NCBI GenBank assembly: GCA_948528155.1
Contig: CAOSZT010000010.1
Coordinates: forward strand, 16,390-28,032
Origin: an uncultured Clostridia bacterium
Lineage (GTDB): Bacteria > Bacillota > Clostridia > TANB77 > CAG-508
Length of the DNA: 11,643 nt
Reading direction: 5' to 3'
In this document: piece by piece, positions 5,348 through 11,643 of the stretch
How positions within the stretch are numbered: the first letter of the stretch is position 1
Layout of the letters: every line of letters starts with the position of its first letter
Translations under genes and position numbers: made by a program
Notes under the pieces: model-generated
Told to the model about the DNA's origin: nothing
Databases searched by the model: none
The model's input: only the letters and a program-made list of their open reading frames with translations

Positions 5348-7081
5348 TTATACTTCTGTTTGCCATTTTAATATTGGATATCCATTATTATATTTCCAAT
5401 TTCCACTTTCATCTTTTACATCATTTATCCATATTTCTTTACTTTCTTCTGTATTTAATTTTTCTGCTGTGATACTTGTATCATTTTGATATGAATTATT
5501 TATATTTCCTGCATATGCTGGTGTAGATACTCCTGCAAAAGTATATTTTAAATTCAAATAATATGAATTATTTATATATCCTGTTCCTAAATATCCATTT
5601 ACAGATGTGATTGCTCCTTTATGATAATTATCTTCTACATTTGCTATTGAATAACAATCATTTATATAACCTTCTCCACCATATGAACCACTATGTGATA
5701 CTATTCCACTGGTTTCACTAAATCCTATATATCCTGATGTATAACATCTATATATTTTGCCAGTTGTACTATTAGGTGTTATTCCCATATGTTGGGCATT
5801 TGTACCATTTAGACCTGCTATTCCTCCTATATCCATACCATAAAAATATCCTGAAGTTGCACATTCTATTATATCTCCATTATTTATACCAGCAATTCCT
5901 CCTGCCCATCTTTTAGCATTAGTTTCTATTGTTGATGTCTCAACTTTACATCTATATATTGTACCTTCATTATATCCAACTATACAACCAATATCTTCTC
6001 CACTTACATATGAATCTTTTAATGTTATATTTTTTATTTCAGCATTTTGTCTAACAATTCCAAATAAGCCCCCATTTTTTTCATTTTCTTCTAATTTTAA
6101 GTATAATCCTGAAATTATTTTTCCATTTCCTTCAAATATTCCTAAAAATGGATGATCTTTTGTGCCAATTATATTATATTTTTTTGCTGTTTCATTAAAT
6201 ACAATCTTTCCGTTTTCATTAAACTGATATAAATTTTCATTTAATTTTAGGTCATTCATCATTTTTACATTGCATTTATTATTTGCACCTGTTGATACAA
6301 TTTCTTGCATTCTTATCAAATCTTGTTCTTCATATATTGCAAATGCCTCTTTTATATTTCCATTTTTATCTTGTATTGTTGTTCTATTTTTAGGTTCTAC
6401 AAATACTGTTAAATTATTTTTATAACTTTGTCCTTCATATTTTCCTGTTATTAGAATTTTACAAATATCATATGAATTTGCTTTATCATTGGCTGTTAAT
6501 ACATTACCTTCTAAATTTAGATTATCAGTTTTACTCTCAATTAAATAATTTATTTCTTCTATATTTGATAAATTTAATGTATTTACAGTATTACTTTTTA
6601 TTGAAATATATGTTTCTATTTCTATTGGATTTGATATATCTATATCTTCTCCTATAGTTGGAATATCTTTATCTGTTTCTTGTGGCTTATCTTCTGAAAG
6701 TTCTTCCTTAATATTTAGGTTTTTATCTATTACAAATATATTTGTTACTCCATCTTTTTCTATTTTTATCTTTTTTTCAGTTATTGAATCTTCAATTATT
6801 TCACATTTATATTCTTTTAACTTTTCTTCTAAAAATTCTTGTGTTATATCATCTATTGTTGCATTTCCCTCTTTTTCTATTTGCAAATCTGATATTGCTA
6901 ATATCAAAGCTTCTTTCATTTGTGCTTTTAAATTCACATTTTTAGCTTGATTTGCTTTTTCTATTAATCCATTTTGTCCTGTAATACTTCCAATTGTTAT
7001 CCCAGTTAATATTAATAATATTATCATAGTAATTATCAATGCTATTAATGTTATACCTTGAATAGTTTTATATTTTTCCAT
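5348..7081 (-). CDS. pilin-like surface protein with GLUG/beta-helix repeats
   Basis: 577 residues from the ATG at 7081. The prepilin-type signal is MEKYKTIQG, then ITLIALIITMIILLILTG: cleavage after Gly9, helix about 10-30, Ala instead of Glu at mature position 5. A short amphipathic linker with VNLKAQMKEAL follows, then a Ser/Thr/Ile-rich beta region (about 145-230, perhaps Ig-like), then glycine-rich repeats of the GLUG/beta-helix kind: GGLFGI, IGCIVGYNEGTIYRC, WAGGIAGINNGDIIEC, IGGIAGLNGT and GYINDCYS (about 310-510). It ends NNGYPILKW, a usual tail for this architecture. Likely a surface adhesin or fibre subunit. A TTG 9 nt further upstream also opens the frame, but AGAGGG (7092-7097) fits the ATG and would touch the TTG. 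Own promoter at 7147-7175; the P-loop gene follows. Confidence 0.9.
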   Translation of the reverse strand: MEKYKTIQGITLIALIITMIILLILTGITIGSITGQNGLIEKANQAKNVNLKAQMKEALILAISDLQIEKEGNATIDDITQEFLEEKLKEYKCEIIEDSITEKKIKIEKDGVTNIFVIDKNLNIKEELSEDKPQETDKDIPTIGEDIDISNPIEIETYISIKSNTVNTLNLSNIEEINYLIESKTDNLNLEGNVLTANDKANSYDICKILITGKYEGQSYKNNLTVFVEPKNRTTIQDKNGNIKEAFAIYEEQDLIRMQEIVSTGANNKCNVKMMNDLKLNENLYQFNENGKIVFNETAKKYNIIGTKDHPFLGIFEGNGKIISGLYLKLEENEKNGGLFGIVRQNAEIKNITLKDSYVSGEDIGCIVGYNEGTIYRCKVETSTIETNAKRWAGGIAGINNGDIIECATSGYFYGMDIGGIAGLNGTNAQHMGITPNSTTGKIYRCYTSGYIGFSETSGIVSHSGSYGGEGYINDCYSIANVEDNYHKGAITSVNGYLGTGYINNSYYLNLKYTFAGVSTPAYAGNINNSYQNDTSITAEKLNTEESKEIWINDVKDESGNWKYNNGYPILKWQTEV

Positions 7082-7122
7082 AATCTCCAATCCCTCTCTT
7101 TTGTATATCTCCTGTTTGATTA
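7030..7122. repeat. 93-bp direct repeat, copy 2 (intact gene start)
   Basis: Partner of 4589-4681. It contains the leader, ribosome site, start codon and first codons of the intact GLUG protein. The 25-bp core at 7030-7054 also occurs, identical, at 2899-2923. Confidence 0.85.
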
Positions 7123-7146
7123 ATATATAAAATTTATATTTTTATT

Positions 7147-7175
7147 ATTTTATATTTTCTCAAAATTATTGTCAA
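7147..7175 (-). promoter_or_regulatory. promoter of the GLUG pilin-like gene
   Basis: On the - strand a perfect TTGACA (7170-7175), a 17-bp spacer and TAAAAT (7147-7152), giving a leader of about 60 nt. This promoter lies outside the 93-bp repeat, so the decayed copy at 4518-4640 lacks it. Further upstream (7176-7340) I see no gene or clear signal. Confidence 0.75.
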
Positions 7176-7340
7176 CAATTATAACAAAATTTAACATAAA
7201 CTTGTTATTAAATAATACTTTTTATAGTTGAGTAGTCAAAAAGCTTATATATAAATGATTTTTGGCGGACTTTTCATATGCAAAACAATTATATAGTAAC
7301 ATAAACTTTATATTATAATACATTTTATTGTCTAAATAAA

Positions 7341-7367
7341 CAACAAAAACAACCATATTATTTGGTT
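7341..7367 (-). terminator. weak candidate terminator after the RNHCP gene
   Basis: On the - strand, AACCA, a 7-nt loop and TGGTT, followed by GTTTTTGTTG. The stem is only 5 bp and A/T-flanked, but it lies 28 bp past the RNHCP stop and before the next promoter. Confidence 0.3.
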
Positions 7368-7394
7368 ACTTTTTAACATAATTTCTATAATATT

Positions 7395-7712
7395 CTAAAC
7401 TATCTGTTTACTACTTAAATCAATCAACAATTCCATATTATCATCTTTTGCGACTTTATTCCTTCTAATCTCACCACATTTTTTACATTTAAAAACAATA
7501 ACATAACCTTTTTTTGAATTAATTTCCATACTCACAGGAACTAAAATTCCATGGCAAGATTCTTGCCTATCACCAGGATTTTTATCAACATGTTTTGAAT
7601 GTAGACAAAAAGGGCAATGATTTCTACAAGAATATCCAAGTTTTGTAACATTTTTTCCGCAATTTTCACATACAAACTCTTCATCAATTTCTGTAAATCT
7701 ACTATTTTCCAT
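7395..7712 (-). CDS. RNHCP-domain zinc protein
   Basis: 105 residues from the ATG at 7712. The family signature RNHCPFC is at residues 30-36, followed by SKHVDKNPGDR and ESCHG (52-55). Zinc-type cysteine pairs are C15-X2-C18 (CENC), C33-X2-C36 (CPFC) and C76-X2-C79 (CKKC), suggesting two zinc sites. The family is of unknown function; nucleic-acid binding is a guess from the ribbon fold. The same frame stays open upstream to a GTG at 7808 overlapping the nucleoside kinase, but GTGAGG (7721-7726), 8 nt before the ATG, and the typical start M-x-x-x-RFTEIDEEFVCENCG favour 7712. It lies 70 bp after the nucleoside kinase, probably in one transcript, with a strong hairpin in the gap. Confidence 0.9.
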   Translation of the reverse strand: MENSRFTEIDEEFVCENCGKNVTKLGYSCRNHCPFCLHSKHVDKNPGDRQESCHGILVPVSMEINSKKGYVIVFKCKKCGEIRRNKVAKDDNMELLIDLSSKQIV

Positions 7713-7736
7713 AAGTTTTTCCTCACTTTCAAGTTC

Positions 7737-7784
7737 TGTCCCAGAGGACAAAATGTCCAATAGGGACTTTCCCTTTTGGACATT
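7737..7784 (-). promoter_or_regulatory. competing hairpins between nucleoside kinase and RNHCP genes
   Basis: Main hairpin: 15-bp arms at 7770-7784 and 7752-7766 with one mismatch and a 3-nt loop, starting within the kinase stop codon and followed on the - strand by TTTTGTCC. A second hairpin pairs 7746-7750 with 7737-7741 (TGTCC/GGACA). The 7746-7750 segment could instead pair with 7754-7758 inside the main stem. This resembles a terminator/anti-terminator or an RNA-processing site that sets RNHCP expression; the T-run is weak, so partial termination is likelier than full. Confidence 0.55.
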
Positions 7785-9426
7785 AATGTAAATCAAATGT
7801 TCCTCCACCTATAAATTCTTTTAATAGTGAATTTGTTGGTACATATTCATTTGGTATTTGTCTAAAGTATTTTAGTATATGTATTAATCTTTGTGCTTCT
7901 GCATATTCTTTATAATCTCTTTCTATTTCTTGTAATAATGGCATTGCTATTGGTTTTAATGCACTTAATTCGTAAATTAATGATGTATTATAAATTGTGT
8001 CTGCTTCTTCTTGAAAAGGAAATATGTTTTTTACCTCTCCTTCTGTAACTTTGTGCCAGGTATTTAATGTATTTAATGCAGAATATCCTCTAAATTGATA
8101 ATCTCTTACTATTCTTCTTATAAGTCTTGTATCTGTTGTTGAAATTCTATTATATCTATCCATATTAAGAACTGTTAATGCACTTATATATATTTTATAT
8201 TTTTGGTCTTTTGATATTTGACTTGTTAATTTATCATTTAAACAATGTATTCCTTCTATTACTAAAACTTCATCTTGTTTTAATTTTAATTTTTTACCTT
8301 TATATCTTTTTGTACCACTTTGAAAGTCAAATTCTGGCATTTCTATTTCTTCACCATTTAATAATTTTACAAGATGATTATTAAATAACTCTAAATCTAT
8401 TGCTTCTATACATTCAAAATTATATTCTCCATTTGCGTCTCTTGGAGTATCTTGTCTTTCTACAAAATAGTTATCTACTGAAATTGTTACTGGTTTTATT
8501 CCATTTAATCTTAGTTGTATTCCTAATCTTTGTGCAAATGTTGTTTTTCCTGAAGATGATGGTCCTGCAATAAGTATCATTTTTACATTTTTTCTTTTAG
8601 CAACTTTATCTGCAATATTTGCTATCTTTTTTTCATGTAGTGCTTCTGCAAGCATTATTACATCTTTTATTCTGTCTTTTTCTATTGATTTATTTAATTT
8701 ATATACTGTGTTTACATCTAATACTTCATGTATTTTTTCAAACTCTTCTAATGCCCAAGCTAGTTTCTTAGTTTCTACAAATTCTGGCAATTCAGTAGGA
8801 TTTTTTGAACTTGGATATCTTAATAGAAATCCATTTTCATATTTAACAATATCAAATTTTTCTATTACTCCTGTCCTATTTGCTAATACTCCATAACAAT
8901 AATTGTAATATTTTTCACAAAAATATATATATATTTCTTTATTTTCTTCAAAATTATATTGTAGTCTCCCTTTTGATGTATCTGTTTCTTCATAGAATTT
9001 TTTTGCTTCTTCTCTTGTCTTTACAACTTTTTCTATTTTTAAATCTTTTTTTATTATATCATGTATTCCTTTTTTTATTTTTTCTATAAATTCTTGTGTT
9101 ATTTCTAGTTTATCACATTTACAGAACATTGCATTTCCTAACTGGTATTCTACTGTTAATTTTTCATCTGGGTATAAATTTTCAAAAGCTTTTCCCATTA
9201 TATATACAAGTGTTCTTATATATATTTTCATACCTTCTTTTGCTGATATATCTAATAGTTCTATTTTTGCTTCTTCTTTTATCTCTGTTTCTAAATTTTT
9301 ATATTCATTATTATATATACATCCTACTACTTTATATTTGCTATTTTCTATTTCTTGTTTTAATAATTCATTTACTGTTGTTTGTCCTTCAACTTCTATT
9401 TTTTTATTTTTATAAGTTATTTTCAT
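7783..9426 (-). CDS. nucleoside (uridine-type) kinase with N-terminal TGS/ThrRS-like domains
   Basis: 547 residues. An N-terminal ubiquitin-like/TGS domain (1-62) and a threonyl-tRNA-synthetase-like second domain (about 65-240) precede a PRK/uridine-kinase domain (about 280-480). Walker A is GPSSSGKTT (288-296, K294). SVDNYFV (316-322) carries the family aspartate near the phosphoryl-transfer site, and VLVIEGIHCLND (387-398) is the strand leading to the lid region. RLIRRIVRDYQFRG (434-447) supplies the arginine-rich lid. Predicted to phosphorylate uridine/cytidine in pyrimidine salvage in the cytosol; the exact nucleoside is not shown. The architecture is widespread in Clostridia as 'nucleoside kinase'. 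AGGAGG (9434-9439) lies 7 nt before the ATG, with a strong promoter at 9458-9486. The RNHCP gene follows. Confidence 0.92.
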   Translation of the reverse strand: MKITYKNKKIEVEGQTTVNELLKQEIENSKYKVVGCIYNNEYKNLETEIKEEAKIELLDISAKEGMKIYIRTLVYIMGKAFENLYPDEKLTVEYQLGNAMFCKCDKLEITQEFIEKIKKGIHDIIKKDLKIEKVVKTREEAKKFYEETDTSKGRLQYNFEENKEIYIYFCEKYYNYCYGVLANRTGVIEKFDIVKYENGFLLRYPSSKNPTELPEFVETKKLAWALEEFEKIHEVLDVNTVYKLNKSIEKDRIKDVIMLAEALHEKKIANIADKVAKRKNVKMILIAGPSSSGKTTFAQRLGIQLRLNGIKPVTISVDNYFVERQDTPRDANGEYNFECIEAIDLELFNNHLVKLLNGEEIEMPEFDFQSGTKRYKGKKLKLKQDEVLVIEGIHCLNDKLTSQISKDQKYKIYISALTVLNMDRYNRISTTDTRLIRRIVRDYQFRGYSALNTLNTWHKVTEGEVKNIFPFQEEADTIYNTSLIYELSALKPIAMPLLQEIERDYKEYAEAQRLIHILKYFRQIPNEYVPTNSLLKEFIGGGTFDLH

Positions 9427-9457
9427 TTGTAATCCTCCTCTTTTGATTTCGAGTTAT

Positions 9458-9486
9458 ATTTTATATTAATTTTATTGATAAGTCAA
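9458..9486 (-). promoter_or_regulatory. promoter of the nucleoside kinase-RNHCP unit
   Basis: On the - strand TTGACT (9481-9486), a 17-bp spacer and TAAAAT (9458-9463), in the 72-bp gap after the Wzz/kinase gene. I see no terminator in the gap, so read-through from upstream is also possible. Confidence 0.75.
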
Positions 9487-9498
9487 ACTTTTTTCTGT

Positions 9499-11643
9499 TT
9501 AATTACTTACTGCTATAACTTCATTATTTTCTGCTTTAAATTCAACAACACAAGTAGATAATGCTTGTAAGTCTTCATAATTAATGTCTTCGTCAATTTT
9601 AAACACTTTCTTAGCTTTTTTCCTTTTGTTTTCTTTTAATGTTTCAATACTAATAATATTATCAATAGTTAAATTTGTATTAATATTTTTGCTTTGTTCA
9701 ATAATTTCATTTTCATTATCTAAATTTTCTATTTTATATTTTAATATTTCTACATCTTTGTTTAGCTTTTCTAACATTTGTTCATAATTGTTTTCATCTA
9801 ATTTGCATAACAATCTCATACTGTTGTTCATTTGCAATTGTCTTAGATTTTCTATTTGAGTAACCATTTTCTTCATTTCGTCTATAAAACTATTTATTGT
9901 GATTGCAAACTCATTTCTAAAACTATTTTCTGTAATAATTTTAATTATTTCTTGAATATTTTCTCCATAATCTAATTTTCCTATTTTTTGTAATAGATCT
10001 GAACTATCTTTGACTTGTATTTCCTTTAAATTGTCTATATCTTGATATATTTTTTCTATTTGATTTTTCTTATCTAATTGATTTTTTCTATTATCTTTTC
10101 TCATTTGTGTAAAGGTATTTTTCAATTTAACAATTTCATTTTTTATATTATTCATTTCATTACTAATTTTGTTGTTAATTTCTGTATTATCTGCTTTTTT
10201 TATAATTTCTTCTTCATTTTCTTCTATTTCTATAATACCATCTTTTTCGTTCAATATTTCAATTTCAATATTTTGCTTTGCTTTTTTTATAATGTCATTT
10301 AATAAAATATTTTTATGTTTTTCTTTTATATTTTCTAATTCTGTTACATTTTCTTTTCCATAATAATATCCATACCCTTTTCCATAATATTTATTATTTT
10401 CAATTTTCACTTTATTAAGAATAACACCTAATATTTTTCCATTAACATCTTTTATCAATTTTTTAACTTTATTTAAGTCTTTAGTTTTTGTCTTTTTGCT
10501 CTCAGCAATTAAGATTGTACTATCAACCATTGAAGATAATGCAATACTATCTGAGACTAGTATACAAGAAGTTCCATCTAGTAATATTACATCATACATA
10601 TATTTTAATAATTCTAATAATTCTTTCATGTTATTTGAAGATATTAATTCTGCTGGGTTTGGTGGAATTGTTCCATTTGTTAATATATGTAAGTTTGGTA
10701 TTTTACTTTCTTGTATATATTTTTTTGCCTTTTCTAAATTTTTTAATTTATCATTAGTCATTTCTTTTATAAAATCTGATAAACCTTCTGTTTTTTCTAA
10801 ACCAAATACCTCATTTTTATTACTTTCATTTCTTAAATTAGTATCTACTAAAATTACACTTTTTCCTGTTTGTGCAAATGTTACTGCTATATTATTTGTT
10901 ATCCAACTTTTTCCCTCTTTTTCTTTACTACTTGTTATTAATATTGTATTTTTCTTTGTAGAATACAGTATATTAGTTCTTATAGTTTTTAAACATTCTA
11001 CTATATGTGCTTTTGGGTCTGTTTCTGTTATTAATTCACTTTTATATCTACTTACTGGTAATGTGCCTATTGTTTTTAATTTTATATTTTGTTCAATGTC
11101 TTTTTCATCTTTTATGGTATCATCAAAAATATATATTGTCATTATTATTATTGTTGATATAAATATTCCACAAAATAAAAATATAGCAATATCTTTTAAA
11201 TGATTTACATTACAAGGCTCTTTTTCTATTTCTGCTTTATCTATTATATTTATATTTTCAAGATTATATATGTCTTTTATTTGTTCTGTAAATACTTCTG
11301 CTAATTCTTCTACTATATTTTTTGCTAATTCTGGGCTATTTTCTTTTACTGAAATTTTTAAAAATTGGGTTTTATCTATTTGTTTTGCTTCAATATTTTT
11401 TTGTAATTTTTCAATTGACATATCTAGTCTTAAATTTTGTATTGTTGTTTCTATGACGTTTGTACTTTTTACAATACTAATATATGTAGATATTAAACTA
11501 GAGTTTATATTTAAGTCTGTTTGTGTTACCTCTTTTTCATCTTTTTTGTCATCTCCAACTAATAAGATTGTTACAGATGATTGATATTGAGGTGTTTTAT
11601 AATAATATGAATATATATATCCTATTACTAAATTTATTAACAA
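9499..11643 (-). CDS. Wzz-type chain-length regulator fused to a BY-kinase-like ATPase, with long coiled-coil tail (5' end missing)
   Basis: The frame runs off the window, so the first ~30 residues, including most of the first membrane helix, are missing; the leading TTG is not a believable start. Visible: end of TM1 (1-13) followed by TPQYQSSVTILL, a Wzz-like extracytoplasmic region (about 20-145), and TM2 (about 151-172). A cytoplasmic BY-kinase-like domain (about 215-410) follows: Walker A SSKEKEGKSW (238-247), A' VILVDTNLR (263-271), Walker B YDVILLDGTS (350-359), and a tyrosine cluster YYGKGYGYYYG (419-429). Such proteins control exopolysaccharide or capsule polymerisation at the membrane. 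Oddities: the second aspartate of the usual DxD in A' is Asn269, the common DTPP after Walker B is DGTS, and about 285 residues rich in Lys/Glu/Asn coiled coil follow the tyrosine cluster that usually ends such proteins. Confidence 0.85.
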   Translation of the reverse strand: MLINLVIGYIYSYYYKTPQYQSSVTILLVGDDKKDEKEVTQTDLNINSSLISTYISIVKSTNVIETTIQNLRLDMSIEKLQKNIEAKQIDKTQFLKISVKENSPELAKNIVEELAEVFTEQIKDIYNLENINIIDKAEIEKEPCNVNHLKDIAIFLFCGIFISTIIIMTIYIFDDTIKDEKDIEQNIKLKTIGTLPVSRYKSELITETDPKAHIVECLKTIRTNILYSTKKNTILITSSKEKEGKSWITNNIAVTFAQTGKSVILVDTNLRNESNKNEVFGLEKTEGLSDFIKEMTNDKLKNLEKAKKYIQESKIPNLHILTNGTIPPNPAELISSNNMKELLELLKYMYDVILLDGTSCILVSDSIALSSMVDSTILIAESKKTKTKDLNKVKKLIKDVNGKILGVILNKVKIENNKYYGKGYGYYYGKENVTELENIKEKHKNILLNDIIKKAKQNIEIEILNEKDGIIEIEENEEEIIKKADNTEINNKISNEMNNIKNEIVKLKNTFTQMRKDNRKNQLDKKNQIEKIYQDIDNLKEIQVKDSSDLLQKIGKLDYGENIQEIIKIITENSFRNEFAITINSFIDEMKKMVTQIENLRQLQMNNSMRLLCKLDENNYEQMLEKLNKDVEILKYKIENLDNENEIIEQSKNINTNLTIDNIISIETLKENKRKKAKKVFKIDEDINYEDLQALSTCVVEFKAENNEVIAVSN

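Noticed and set aside
7082..7090. TTG start three codons before the ATG of the GLUG pilin-like gene
   Set aside because: The ribosome site would lie against the TTG, and the ATG gives the same start as the decayed copy.
7783..7808. GTG start at 7808 giving a 137-residue RNHCP protein overlapping the kinase
   Set aside because: The ATG at 7712 has a better ribosome site and gives the usual family N-terminus; the extra 32 codons cover the hairpin region.
10496..11203. 235-codon + strand open frame
   Set aside because: Antisense to the Wzz/kinase gene; the Phe/Ile/Ser/Leu-rich content is what complementing an AT-rich Lys/Asn/Glu gene produces, and it has no ribosome site or recognisable motif.
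11641..11643. TTG at the window edge as the start of the Wzz/kinase gene
   Set aside because: The first membrane helix would be incomplete; the real start must lie outside the window.
1..11643. CRISPR array, tRNA/rRNA gene, insertion sequence transposase, DGR reverse transcriptase or template repeat
   Set aside because: No regularly spaced repeats, no tRNA-like fold, no transposase or reverse-transcriptase motif and no second copy of the 1120-1312 block were seen in the window.

Overview
The window is very AT-rich (most coding stretches look about 25-30% GC) and reads as a low-GC member of the Clostridia, most likely an uncultured gut lineage. Supporting features are AGGAGG-type ribosome sites, TTGACA/TATAAT promoters, a long TGS-type nucleoside kinase, an RNHCP zinc protein, and surface proteins with the pilin-like start KGITL(V/I)AL seen in such genomes. 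That placement is an inference from gene content and base composition.

Layout. Only endonuclease III (nth, 291-929) is on the + strand; it has its own promoter and shares a bidirectional terminator with the convergent gene after it. All other substantial genes are on the - strand. Reading in their direction from the right edge: a 5'-truncated Wzz/tyrosine-kinase protein with an extra coiled-coil tail (9499-11643); a nucleoside kinase (7783-9426) and RNHCP zinc protein (7395-7712), apparently one operon with a strong hairpin between them; a pilin-like GLUG/beta-helix surface protein (5348-7081) followed by a small P-loop kinase-like gene (4682-5263); a DUF1016 PD-(D/E)XK nuclease (3236-4270) bracketed by palindromes; and a pilin-like protein ending in an FGE/C-type-lectin-like domain (1117-2802). 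A partial small membrane protein lies at the left edge (1-142).

Most notable points. (1) The last ~190 bp of the 1117-2802 gene have a very different composition (about 45% GC by hand count against about 25% just upstream). They encode an RGG...SFRPV lectin-fold end rich in NNC/NNT codons, which is what the variable region of a diversity-generating retroelement (DGR) target looks like. No reverse transcriptase or template repeat is in the window, so this would be a remote target. (2) The spaces between the surface genes are a graveyard: two decayed copies of a pilin gene 5' end (one part of a 93-bp direct repeat flanking the GLUG protein and P-loop gene), a zinc-ribbon gene fragment, and an apparent frameshifted scrap of a second DUF1016 gene. 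(3) Related palindromes with a CAGAYGCGTCTG-like core sit on both sides of the intact DUF1016 gene, suggesting a mobile or self-recognising unit.

Together the window looks like a housekeeping stretch (nth, nucleoside kinase, RNHCP) adjoining a cell-surface/exopolysaccharide region that is being rearranged and possibly diversified.
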